From Paramarasmius palmivorus (lineage: Eukaryota > Basidiomycota > Agaricomycetes > Agaricales > Marasmiaceae), in contig JAYKXP010000046.1 in assembly GCA_037176845.1 (NCBI GenBank), forward strand, positions 62,001 to 126,000: 64,000 bases of DNA, given 5' to 3'. This document shows, one piece after another, positions 12,289 through 23,551 of this stretch. The translations under genes and the position numbers were made by a program. Positions within the stretch are counted from its first letter, which is position 1. The number at the start of each line of letters is the position of its first letter. The notes below the pieces were generated by a model. That model was not told the origin of the DNA, did not search any database, and saw nothing but the letters and a program-made list of their open reading frames with translations.

Positions 12289-13843
12289 ATGTTTTCGACG
12301 CCCCAAGACGTGTACGCTCCCTCCCTCTCTGTCACGCAAGTGGTTATCATGCAGCTGAGTACTCTGTCGGTGTGTTAGAGGCCTAGTCAGTACGCTACAG
12401 CCGGAGCTAACAGCACATTCTGCACTAGGTCATGTATTTTGTGTATGGTGCGGCCTAGCCTACTGGGAACCAGATTCCTACTGATTACCTGCTAGGACTT
12501 TACGTTCTACTCTTTGGGATGTACCTTTATATGATGCGAAAGCACGGGAAAATCCTCGAAAAGCGCAGTGGTAACATCTACTTTGCGCTAATCGTCATCC
12601 TCTTTGTCTTGTCCACAATTTTTGTGGTGCAATATACGATCAATCTTGTTCGCGACTCCATAATTCGTTTCAACACAGTCAAGAGCGGGGAATACGAGCC
12701 TCTTATCAAGTATTTCACGCACGATATCGAAAAGACAATCATTCAGTGAGGCAGACTTCGGTCCTGTCGAGTTTTTCCTTTCGAGCACTGATTTCAAATT
12801 TACAGTGCATTCCATGGCACCGTTCCCGTTCTTCTCAAGTACGTATGTCCCTGTTTTCGAAGTTTTCAGTCTGGCTAATTCGAAGCCCCAAGTATAACTG
12901 CTGAATGGATACTTGTTGGGTATCATCGTCAAGTTACTCGAACGATACCTAATCTTGCACTACAGATTCACCGGTGCTATCTCATCTGGGGGTCGAAAAA
13001 GCGAGTTGTTTTGCCTTTGATAGCAACGTCGTCTATTCATAAATGGTGTGTTTCGTTTCTCTCCACTCCGAACACTCACGAAGGAGACTGCCTCAAGCCC
13101 TTGGAATCGTCACTACCATGATGGTGACTGTTGGCATAGCGACAGACGGAAGCACTCGAATCAGGTTCTCTATGACGTTGGAGACCATCTTTGCCTTGCA
13201 TACAATATCAGCAGTGCTGTCAATAATGTCGTGCTCACATCACTAACTGGTTTGTCCTTCCGCCTCTTTCGGATACTCGCATGACGTACCAAAATATGTA
13301 GCTGGGCGTATTTGGTGGATCAATCGACAAAGTCGTGCCCAAGGCTTCCATGAGAGCGACAAGCTCATTGAGTCGGTGTTCAGAATCATGTTAGTCCACC
13401 TAATTTTCCAATCTTTTCTGGTCATTACTCAAATCTCTCTTATCATAGACTTGAATCTGGGATGATTTATCCGCTTGCCACTATGGCCGATCTACTTGTG
13501 GTGAATATCGCGGATAAGACGAGTTTTGATCCTTTCCCTATTTCGACCCTTAGCGCTGTAAGGAGCCCTACACAGTCAAATGTGATCGTGCAATATTTGT
13601 ACTGATATGATGTATACAGGGAATTGCACCCACCTTGATTATGGTTCGCGCGAAACTCGTCAAGAATGTCGAGAGTCTACAGTATCCCAGTCTGACATTC
13701 GGTTCACAAGTGGCCCTATTGGCAGTGATCCTATATTTCGGGAAGGAACTGTAGATCCAAGGTCTCGGGCTATTCATGCAGTGGGTAACCTGACGATGTT
13801 ACCAGAGAGTGATGGTGGAAGTCAAGAGAAAGTAGATGTGTGA
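12289..13843 (+). CDS. Seven-helix membrane protein of an Agaricomycete family
   Basis: Starts at MFSTPQDVYAPSLSVTQVVI and continues over small exons. DYLLGLYVLLFGMYLYMMRK is the first strong helix; the next is IYFALIVILFVLSTIFVVQY. A loop RFNTVKSGEYEPLIKYFTHD follows, then IHRCYLIWGSKKRVVLPLIA, ALGIVTTMMVTVGIATDG, a region with GRIWWINRQSRAQGFHESDK, and ESGMIYPLATMADLLVVNIA. GIAPTLIMVRAKLVKNVESL precedes a soluble tail. The pattern of about seven helices with short loops and a polar C-tail matches a large uncharacterised membrane family of mushroom fungi; receptor function is only a guess. A single-base frame break near 13,683 separates the last helix from the expected tail SDIRFTSGPIGSDPIF. 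Without repair the frame ends early at about 13,752. A paralogue lies at 55,991-57,514. Confidence 0.7.
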
Positions 13844-14017
13844 TCAGGCGCTATGTCTGTTTTTCACATATCTATCCTCTGTATCATGTTCTACGTGAAA
13901 TGCCAGTTGAAACAGTCCACCGTCTCGAGATCTCAAGCGCAGGGAAAGAAGTTACGTGACATGACAGCTTGATGTAATTTTACAAAATGCTTCAGCCTTC
14001 GAATATGCTTCAATCGT

Positions 14018-17000
14018 TCATTCTGGATTGAATGGAGGCATTTCCTGCTTTCGGCCTTTTACTGGCCATACCTCCTCCATCGTGGACGCTTTCCAGATCC
14101 GCCCTCCCCTCGCAACATATTTCAACGACTGAGTGAGCTCGATTGGCCCCTCCAAGAGATCAGCATCAGCAGGGTAGATGAGGAAGTCTGCGAGCTTTCC
14201 TTTCGATAGCGATCCTAATGAGGTAAACAAACCAAAGGTCTGGGCAGGCCAGGATGTTGCTGCTTGAAGGGTCTGTAGTAACATTCATGAGTAAAGCAGC
14301 AAATGTGAATAGAAAAGACAATACCTGGTAGTTGCTTAGTCCACCTTGTTGCGTGAAGAAGATTTCGTAGTGATAGTTTCAGTCCAAGAGGCGGTTCTCC
14401 GTGAGCGCCGATCATGGTCTTCAAGCCCAGACCAACGCCTTTAGCAAGCGATTCGGACGTATTGAACAACTGGTAGGCTGTTTTGTGCGTGTCAGGTTGG
14501 TTCGTCATAATCAGAGTGGAAACTCACAAAGCCTCGGCCTGGCAGTCGACTCTGTCAACTCCTCAAGTTGGTCGTGTCGATGGAATTGACGCAGTTTCGA
14601 GTCATTCGGAACATCGTGGTTCGCCCAAACGTATTGTTCACCGAATGTTCCACCGTAGTTAACCAGGTGTGTCGGGGTATTCTGAGTTCCACTTTGGGCA
14701 AATAGCTGCAGGACATCGTCGTAGAAAGCGGGCACAGGGATGGCGTGTTCCACAGTAGTCATTCCTATACAGTACCCCTTTAGTGGGTACTAGTGAGCAT
14801 AACGGGAGACTCACCATCAATGATATATGTCAGATCCCAATCGTAGTTCATGCCACCCTCGGGAACACAAAGCATGCTGAGGTTTCTTGCAGCTAAAAGC
14901 AACCTTTGCCTCGACGAGCTAAAGTAACGTCAGCTCTCTTGTAACGATATCTCCACTGGTCTCAGCTCACCGCAAAGGTTGGTTGTAGTTCTTGTACGAA
15001 ATTCCATACGGTCCACCCTCAGCTTTGATCCTGATTAACGTCGACATTGCATCGTCCATGTCGACCGCTAGCTGATGAAGGGATGGTTCGGCGGCACCAT
15101 AAATCACTGACCCAGTGTGAAGGATCCTCGGTCCAATGAAGTAGCCGCCCTCCACGCGGCTCCGTTCAATGAATGTGTCGACAGTATCCGTACTTGGGCT
15201 ATGCGCGACAATGAGCCTTTGCCCAATAAGGGACGGTGGACACCTACTTGTGCATTGTTGTTACACCATGGGCAAGGAAGGTCTCCATTTCCCATGATCT
15301 GTTGAGAGCACGTCAGCAATGCGCAGAAGAGGATATAAAGCACCGTACTTAGCGGGAACAGGATTACTTGCACCACTCCAGTGAGCGTGAACATCAAGGA
15401 ATCCGGGTACGACGAAGCCTATGAGATCTATCAGTCTTTATTCCGTCAATATACACATTTTACACCGTACCGCCGTTGGCCTGGATGACTTCTGCGTCTT
15501 CCAGATCTCCATCACTCAAAGAACCCACAGTTTCAAAGATGCCATCCTTAATAACCAAAGAACCTCCATGAATCAAGTCTGTGTCAAGGTTTCCCGTTTC
15601 CATAGTCAATAGAGTAGCATTCTGGATGACGAGTTTTGAGGTGGTTTGTACGTCCTTCTTCAAACGCGCAATGTCCGTGGAATGTTCGGCGAAGACCTCC
15701 TGGAACTCAACCAAGTTTTTGACGCAAGCGATGCCGAAGGTTTCAGGGTCCTGTTCGATCTCGGACGAGCACTGACTCAACTTTGAAAGCTCAAGGCGAG
15801 TGCAAGAAGGGTCCTGTTGGACATTCGTCAACAGACAATCAAGATAGGAGAGAATTGCACGCACCCAGGAACCAGAACAACTTCTTTCCATCTTCACTGA
15901 AGGTCAAGTCATGCCCACCGTCTATGCCCACTCTGGCCAATCCCTTCGTGGAGTTTCCAGGCTTGGACCATACACCCTCCGCATCATCACCAGTCTCGAT
16001 ACTCGACCCTGGAGCGACATAGGCATATAAGAAGTCAACAAATGCAACATTCTCTGGTGCGTAACCGCTGTCCTGATTTACATGACCCGAAGTCATCTGA
16101 TTCATGCAACTAGTCCATTGTTTCCATGCGGAGGACTGAGGCTTGACAGAAGTGACCAGTTCAACGCTTGTTCTGCCTGTTGCGATGGTCGAATGGGGAG
16201 GTTTGCCTGTGATGTCCGTTTCGCCTGCCAAATCGATGATAAAGGAAACCTGGGGTTGGTTGACAAGGAGCTTTGTATCTTCGACGAAGCGTAGTTGTAT
16301 ACGGTCCGAAGGGTCGGCATCAGAGGGAATGAATTGTAGTTTTTTCACTTCCAAAGTGCTTGTTGAGTCGTCGAGCTCGGACACGTCCACGTCTGCGATG
16401 TACAGCCCAGCACCAGCAGTAGCAATAATATTTCCAGAGAGGTAATCGCTAGCAATCTTCACGAATGCAAGTTTCTTCTGGGAAGCCGCGAAGACTGGAC
16501 TACGGTACCGTCCCAATGGAAGACCCACAATTTCATAAGCCTTCCCGGACCGAAGGTCTGCCACTTCAAATGAGGTAAAGTTCGTGTCTGACCAGCGAGC
16601 GTGCACCAAAACATCCGCCTGAAGTTCCGGGTACGAATGACGGGAAGTAGTATGGTGCAGAGGCATCTAACACGGGAACATTTGTGATGTTACTCTTCCC
16701 AATGTCCTGAACGACGGTGACACCTGCGGCTTGGAAAGTGGCTCGTGTACCTTGTTCGTCAACTCGTAGGTCTTTGAAAGCTCGCACGCGACCTGTATCC
16801 TGGGATTCCAGGTCCAAAAGGTCGACTGAAGTTTCGAAATGCCGGGTATCTGCGAGCCGAAGTTCGACGGTAGCAGTGAAGGGAATATTACGAGGTTGGT
16901 CACCGCGAACCTTTCTCCTCTCTCATTAGTGGAAAGAGGAACACGATAGATCTGACCGCTGCCCAGATGATGACTGCATCGTCATTGGGTGTGAAAGCAA

Positions 17001-18457
17001 AGGACGTGTAGGTTCCCATAGGTGCGGATATAGCGGTAAGATCGAAGGAAAGACCATCCCAAATGTGAGTGATTGTTCCGGTTTCGAGATCTCTGATAAA
17101 CAAATGAGACTAGAGTTGAGATGGAAATTCGAGGGACCCTTTACTTGAAGACTAGGACACCCTTGTCACGCACGCGCCTTACGAACGCCAGTGTGCGACC
17201 ATCTCGAGACAGCTCTGGGCGAGAGGCTCCTCCTGGCGATGCACTCACAAGAGTGGTCGTGGATCCCGTAGTAAGGTTCTTCGAGAAGATGGAGTAGATA
17301 CCAGCATGCACATCTACATGGAAGTGTGAACAGTTGGCTGGAATAAAATCATGCCTAGGATTACCTTTGCTATATTGGAATGTGGTGGAATCTATCACGT
17401 TCTTGGAGTAGATTACCGAGTCTTCTCCGCGCCAAATGTTCATTTCTGGTCCAATTTGTTGGGAGTTGTAGTCGGTGAATCCAGCTGGAAGAGTCCTACT
17501 GACGACACGGGTACCACTTCCTACAGGGATAGTCTCTTGTCCCTCACCATCGAGTGAAGGCACGGGGTATTCCCAGCCTTCTCCGGCACCAAGAGAACGA
17601 GAGGAAGTGTACCATTTTGTAGCAATAATGGTATCCTTCGAGGGGTGGAAGCGAGGGTCAGTAAGGTATCGGAATGTCTCGTTGGTAACCCTTTTGGCTA
17701 GATCGTTGCTGTTAAAAGAGCATTCATATCAGAAGGAAAGTGTATGATGCGCACCTCCTGCTCTACCCTCACGAATAAGCCTCCTGTGCTTCCTGTCCTC
17801 GGTTTCCAAACCCTGCGAAAACAACTCCTCCTCCTCCTCATCCTGCCTTAAATTGCAAAGCATGTGCCAAGTTCGAATTGTGCACAGTCGAACGCAAATC
17901 CATTGCCTCACATCCCGTCCATTGAGTCACCCAAATATTCTCCAGACCATGACCAGCGTCGCTACGGAAAACAATCCTATCTCCACTTGGAGAGAAATGG
18001 GGGTCGGCATCATACGGGATGCCTTGAAGGACAGGCCTCGCCTCTGCCTGTTCTCCGAAAAACTGCGAATCTACGACATATTGACCGGGAATGCAGTAGA
18101 TATCACCTAGCATATCAAAGACAACATCTCCGGTTGTAGGATGAACGTCCAGACGAAGCCAAGTTCCCTCCGAAACGCGATACTGCAAAAGACGTGGATA
18201 CGGGAAATCTGTCGAAATGTCCCAAGGTGACTTTGCTGGGTCTCGAATAGGCCAAACATTGTCCTTGAAAGAGTCTGCAGGATCTTCGCTGTCCGCAAAA
18301 TGAGGTGATGGTTGGTGACCGGTTGGTAGGAAAGCCGTCAAATTGGTATAGGTGAGCGCTATGGACGCGAGAAGCAAGCCAGTCAAGACGCGTCTCCTTT
18401 TACGAGGAAAGGTAGGACTGGGCTAGGCGGCCCACTCTGAATTTCCTTCTCCTTCAT
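14018..18457 (-). CDS. Membrane-anchored beta-propeller plus amidohydrolase protein
   Basis: One long spliced gene. It starts MKEKEIQSGPPSP, then KRRRVLTGLLLASIALTYTN, a signal-anchor helix. The N-terminal two-thirds has TolB/WD40-like blades, for example DADPHFSPSGDRIVFRSDAG and SRPELSRDGRTLAFVRRVRD. The C-terminal third is an amidohydrolase of the imidazolonepropionase-like group. GTVVPGFLDVHAHW carries the metal-binding HxH, HGVTTMHNPSTDTVDTF follows, then DGMTTVEHAIPVP, MIGAHGE and the closing SLGSLSKGKLADFLIYPADA. Related bacterial and fungal proteins combine a Tol-like propeller with this hydrolase; substrates are unknown, and the anchor suggests action outside the cytosol. Introns of about 50 bases are frequent. 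One frame break near 18,410 separates the first Met from the signal anchor. Expected length is about 1,150 residues. Confidence 0.85.
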
Positions 18458-18698
18458 GGTGGCTGGGAACAGAGAAGCACCGTTCCACGTGTGGTATGGA
18501 AATCATTATAAAGGGACTGGATAAGGGGCGTCTCACGAGGTATTCTAGTTGCGCAATCAGTACTCCATATGAACACAATTGTTCTGATGTATTCACTCAG
18601 GTAGCCTAGATAACTATGTAGGTACGTACACGCAACAGCTTGGTTGTCCGGGAATGCCAGAAATTATATTGTACAGCGCGAGATTCCAGTCATTTGCT

Positions 18699-19657
18699 TT
18701 AATGCATCAGCCCATTGAAGTAAACCCTTCTATCCTCCTCCTCAGCAGACCTCCTGGACATATTGGTAACAATCGTACGCCGTAGCTCCGCACCAGGCTG
18801 AGGGTCGTATCGACCCTGCTCAAGTGTGGGTGTGGAGGCGGGTAGCGGAACCATCTTTGCCGGAATGCGCACGCGCACGCGAGGTTCAGCGCTACTCTGA
18901 CGGCGTTCAGTAGCCAATCCCCGAGCAGAAGCTACTCCATTAGTAGTAGCGTCAGTAGCAGCCATGAATGCCAGGTCATAGGTACGGTGAGAAGTAGATT
19001 GGAGGAGTGGGTTATGAGAAGGCTCCAGGTGGCTTCGGGGATGAGCTCCAGATGTAGGGGTGGCAGGTGGAGTAGGCACACGTCTTGGGACAGCCTGAGG
19101 CATCAATGGAGCGGGTACAAACTGACTTCGAGCATATTCTTCCCTGTCTTTGGCGACAAGGGCGATGACTTGTTCGACTGGTACGTTTGTGCTTCCATCG
19201 GGTGTCTGTTTGACCAGCTCATCAGTTCACAATATTCCGGCAGAGTATGGGAGCAACGCACCAAGATCTTTCCGATGACACCTGGAAGCTCTGCTCGCAC
19301 ATCAAGACATGCAAAGTCTGATTCCTTGGTTGTGAAGGAAATCGTCAGCACAGAGATCGAAGCAACCATCAAACGGAGGTAGATCGACATACAATCTGCA
19401 AGAGCACATCTCCCGCTGAGAATGCCTCGCCTTCCCTCTTCTTCCACTGGGTGATTGTGCCCTCTGTCATCAGAGGAGACATAGCGGGCATCAAGATAGC
19501 CTGAGCAGCGTGGCTCTGGTGAAACGCTAAGGGAAATAAGTCAAGTAACATGTAGGACGACGAGATGAAGGTCGAACATACACCGTCTCCGCACATGGCC
19601 ACTTCCACTGCTGCGAGCAGCACGAGAAAGAGAGTTGAAAACGATTGTAGAGGCCAT
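18699..19657 (-). CDS. Lipoyl-domain protein resembling pyruvate dehydrogenase component X, without the lipoyl lysine
   Basis: The N-terminus [19 protein letters not shown] looks like a mitochondrial presequence. A lipoyl (biotinyl/lipoyl attachment) fold follows: [35 protein letters not shown], then across an intron [19 protein letters not shown] and a segment with [19 protein letters not shown]. Pyruvate dehydrogenase E2 and E3BP carry E-(T/S)-D-K-A at the hairpin tip, where the Lys is lipoylated; here it is E-S-D-F-A. After the domain comes a Pro/Ser-rich linker ending at [10 protein letters not shown]. There is no E2 catalytic domain, so this cannot be an acetyltransferase. It could be an E3-binding or structural subunit or a degenerate relative. 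The exon 1 to 2 join (intron about 19,580-19,630) does not keep frame perfectly, so another indel is possible. Confidence 0.7.
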
Positions 19658-19679
19658 TCTAAGTATGCCAGCAACAGAT

Positions 19680-20595
19680 GGCAATGAGCAATCCAAGCAC
19701 TAAAACCGGGAAAGGGGGCTAAGGGAAAGGAAAGACTGCTACCGGGCAGGTACTAATTGAAGTAAACGGATAACAGTTTCTGCACTGCAGGGGGGAGTTG
19801 GTGAGGGACGGCACTGGGCTGATTCCTGAAGACAGTGGTTAATGCATGTTCTGCTTTTGTACCCCCTCGGTAATGCTGTGGAGATAGACATGAGGACAAC
19901 ATTCATCATTAATCGTTACGAGAATGAAACTCGCATCGCGACGGGCGGAGTGTTTATTTCTTGGCATCGAGGTGAGGATGCCGATCCGAAGAGACTAAAG
20001 TTACCAGATGGGAGGAAACTTTTGACAGCCGTAAGCCTTGGCAGAAGTAACCATATAGGGTCCAGAGAGGCGCAAGGAAACAGGGTTTGTTCAAAGGAGA
20101 AAGGTGCAATAAAGGAACAATATGCGTCGCGTAGGGATATTGTGTTTGTTTCCCAAGGAAAAAAAGGGTTCCTCTATGAAAGACGCCAAGGTCTGTTAAA
20201 CCCCGGAGCATGGCTCCTCGCAGCTTTGACCTCTTGAAAATGAGTACCAAGACATACCAAGAAGATAACTGTCCACCTATGACGCCTCGCACTGCCAAAC
20301 TGAGATTTGTAGCAGTCATCAAGATAGATAGAACTGTTTAGAACAATATTGGTCTTCTACAGGAAAACGGCACATCAGCGAACGACTATTGGTCTGGCCA
20401 GAGAGCACCTACACATTACACGCGTTCTTTCCCCAGCAACTCCTTCATCCCACTAGATCCGGCATAGTTTGTATAGCATAAATGAACGATATAATATAGC
20501 AAATGATGCTAAGCACGCAAGAGGCCTTGGCCTTGGCCTTCATTTCTTGTTGAACATCCCCCGAAGTCCTGGTAATGCAGCGGCAGGTGCAGATG
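19680..20595. other. Intergenic with one copy of a dispersed repeat
   Basis: About 900 bases between the lipoyl-domain gene and the MYND gene. Open frames here show no family features. It contains the left copy of the repeat at 20,184-20,263 (listed separately). Confidence 0.5.
20184..20263 (+). repeat. Dispersed repeat, left copy
   Basis: Shares GGCTCYTCGCAGCTTTGACC plus CTCTT (23 of 24 bases) with 23,339-23,362. Weaker similarity continues on both sides, with CCAAG-TCTG upstream and CCAAGACA(TA)CCAAGA downstream. Both copies are in the same orientation and flank the TPR/MYND gene. Confidence 0.6.
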
Positions 20596-22964
20596 CTATC
20601 GTCGAGTCCTGAGCTCCCTTCTTGCTCTTGCCTTTATCCTCGGTGTCTTGCTCCAAATCCGATCCGGAATTTGCTTTCGTCTTCTCTGGGACACAGGTGT
20701 ATAGTCGTGTTCGGCATCCGGGGCCCCAGTCCGTAAACGTAATGGTCCCACAGTGAATTTCTTGCGATTCATGATGCTGCGCCAGTTAGGATCGTATTTC
20801 AAGTCTCGCATCTTCTTAGGCATTACACCTCCTGTTAGCCCAATTAATCAGGCGGCACGGGGTTGGGGACCAGAGAGCAAGACGCACCTATGCATAGATA
20901 GTTCCCTATCCTCTTATCGTCTGAGATAAAGAGCGTAAAGAATGGGAACGCTCTCCCATTAGTGCCCGGTCCGTGATTGAACTCATCGATCAGCTCGTCC
21001 AGCACCTCTCTGCTTTCACCAGGTTTGTAGTTCATCAGAAGATCAATCTCTTTGACAACATCAGGAATCCTGAACACGCCTGCTTCCACAATCCTGAAAC
21101 GATCCAAGACGTCCTTGCCCCCATCGGGCATGTATATCATGCGCTTGATAATGATGTGTGTCTTGCCCCTGTTAATATCATATTTGAGTCCCAGAGCATG
21201 GTAGGTGGCCACGTCGTCGAAACCAGAGTTCTTGTAGCGGCCCCAGTCCTCGATACATTTGCTGTCTTCTGGTGCGGTATCCTTGAGTGCTGCGGCACGT
21301 TTGAGTTCTGCTGCACGTTCCCTGTGGAAGATGACCGTGAGTCCGAGCGCTTGCAAGAAATGCGATTGCAACGACTCACGCGCAACCAGTCCTGGAAAGA
21401 GTATCGTTGTTAGAACACGGCAAAGAACATGGTAATGATGGCTTCGTACTTGTGGAATGGATGATTCTCAACTTGACATTTCCTCGAGCTACGTATCCAC
21501 AGTAGTCATTTCTTGGCACTGACGACCACAGAAGAGATTAAACGCACCAATAATAAGTGTATTGACACTTGGCACACCTCAACAACTTCAATGAAGGACT
21601 TTCCCTCACGCCACAGTTATAACAGCCTCTTGATGCCCGGTCCAGCGTTTTGAACGTTGGCTTACGCTTCTGCAACCAGTTCATGCCACCAAGCCCTTGA
21701 AAAACTGTGTCATTGTCATCTTCTGTCTCGAACCACTGTCGAGAGTGACTTCCGGAATCAGTCTAGGATTCTTTTTGAACCAATTTAGAAGGTAAGATTC
21801 ACTGGGTGGAGTCTATTACTTATCGATAGCCCAGACAAATGGAGAACAGCATACTGTTTCGTTGCTTCCTCCACCTCACCCATTCGACGAAGCACTCGTG
21901 CAAGGTATAGTTTTGCTTCGATGAAAATCAACTTGGCGCCTTCCGTCACTTGATCGATATCTTTGACGACTCTCTCCAATATTGGTTTCGCTTCAGTGTC
22001 TCGAGTCCCTGTTCGCGCTAGTGCCGCGCCGTACAGCACATAGCTCGTCCTAGCGAAATCGTCATTGGATGAAATAGGGGCTAAGTCTTGAACTGACGGG
22101 TTCCGCAAAAACACATCATTTAGGCAGTGGTTTTGCCTTTTCATCCAGCTTCATGCATGCTTCAAGATGGGGGATGGCCTCCTCGGGGCGGTTGATTTTC
22201 GGTGACCTAGCGAGAGGGAGGAGCTTCAGTGCTGAGATCCCTAAAAGCAACCAGTGAACGGACAAGAGGTAGGTTACTATCTTGCTTCGGGTTTGACCTT
22301 CCTATCGAAGATTGGATAAGTTGCGGGGAACGTGAATGATGTCCCAATATGAAACGTACCATAAAGGTTTTCGCACCTGGAAGAACTTTTCCCTGTGGAG
22401 TGGCTATAATCTTCCGAAGCTGTCTATCTGGACCTTCTTGTATTGCAATAATCTTCTGTTGAAGCGACCACAGGCAGAGGAGCAGCAGATCTTCAGGAAC
22501 TAGACGAACCGAAGCCAGTGAGGAAACAAAGAAGCAAGGACTAGCCCATCACGTACCGTCTTCCTCATGACAAAAGTATGCAAAAGCGTACAGCTTGGGC
22601 AACATGAAATGGTACGCAATCGCTGGATGCAAAATCCCCAAACTTTCCCCAGTTGGATCCATACCTTGGACGTCGGTTGGCGGTGGTTGTTTCAACAGGT
22701 CAAGGGCTTTTGAGTTGTGAGTCCAGGGGCATTGCGTTTACATTTTGAGAATTCACATAGCACAAAAGACAGATGGCGGTTAGCATGATAGTAGCAACTT
22801 CCTGATAAAATTTGCTTACCCAACTTTGCTTCCTTCCTAACTTCAGCAAGGTTTGGTAGTCTGGCTTGAAGTCTTTCTATCTCGTCGGGGGGCAGGCCAT
22901 GCAAACGGGCCCTTGGTTGGTTGAGAGTCGTGGTACGAAGTGCGACTTCGAGCGAGTCCGACAT
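20596..22964 (-). CDS. TPR protein with MYND-type zinc finger
   Basis: Starts MSDSLEVALRTTTLNQPRAR. TPR-like helical exons follow: LGILHPAIAYHFMLPKLYAF then AYFCHEED, IAIQEGPDRQLRKIIATPQG, and a clear tetratricopeptide-like part around 21,800-22,060 with YVLYGAALARTGTRDTEAKP and EAKLYLARVLRRMGEVEEAT. At about 21,560-21,640 the first half of a MYND finger is visible: RGCYNCGVRE then LLRCAKCQYTYY, giving the expected Cys-X2-Cys pairs; the second half (possibly QDWLR near 21,390) is unclear because splice sites are ambiguous. The C-terminal domain includes FDDVATYHALGLKYDINRGK and ends in a basic tail KTPRIKARARRELRTRR. MYND fingers bind proline-rich peptides, often in transcriptional regulators or methyltransferases; no SET motif was seen. 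Joining all parts into one gene is inference; 20,596-21,371 might be separate. Confidence 0.6.
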
Positions 22965-23551
22965 GGTGGTGAGAATGAGAAACGCAAATTTTCAAATTTC
23001 ATGGATCGATTGCGGTTAACAGGCGCACGTGTCAGCGCGGCGCGGTCACGCCTACTAGTAACCGAGACGCGACTTGACAGTGTTCCCGATGCCTGTACCT
23101 AGGTCTTTTTTGTTTGTATAACACATGGAACTTGTGCTGTTCAGGATAGCTGGAAATCATAAAAATTAATGTCGTATACTGTGCGTGTCTAACGCCAAAT
23201 CTCGGTGAAGCCTTCATGAGACCAACAGACCCTGGCGTTTTAACTTCGGGTCCGCTATGTAATAACGCGTCGCCAAGGCAATTTCTTTTCAGAATCTGAA
23301 CAATACCAAGAGTCTGGAGAACACAAATCCTGGATCGCGGCTCTTCGCAGCTTTGACCTCTTTTACCACGAATCCCCAAGACACCAAGATAGTGTCTTGG
23401 TCTCATAAAGTCCTCATCTCCCATGACCATAAGCTTTCAAATAAATTAGCTATGTAGCATATCTCAATCTTTAGCCCGTACATAACGTGTCAGCAATCGA
23501 TTTTTCACGTAGTTGAACGTAACTTACACCCTAGTCTCTTCTATTCAGATT
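22965..23551. other. Intergenic with the right copy of the dispersed repeat
   Basis: About 590 bases between the starts and ends of the MYND and PIG-O genes. Apart from the repeat at 23,304-23,391 I see nothing. Confidence 0.5.
23304..23391 (+). repeat. Dispersed repeat, right copy
   Basis: The core TCGCAGCTTTGACCTCTT (23,345-23,362) is identical to 20,218-20,235, with recognisable but diverged flanks. Could be an old mobile-element remnant or a duplicated structured RNA; no coding capacity is shared. Confidence 0.6.

Noticed and set aside
19842..20237. Plus-strand frame of 131 residues
   Set aside because: Overlaps the dispersed repeat and shows no domain, signal or codon pattern of a gene; probably chance.
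23032..23430. Minus-strand frame of 132 residues
   Set aside because: Lies across the right copy of the dispersed repeat; no protein family seen and the left repeat copy is not coding in the same frame.
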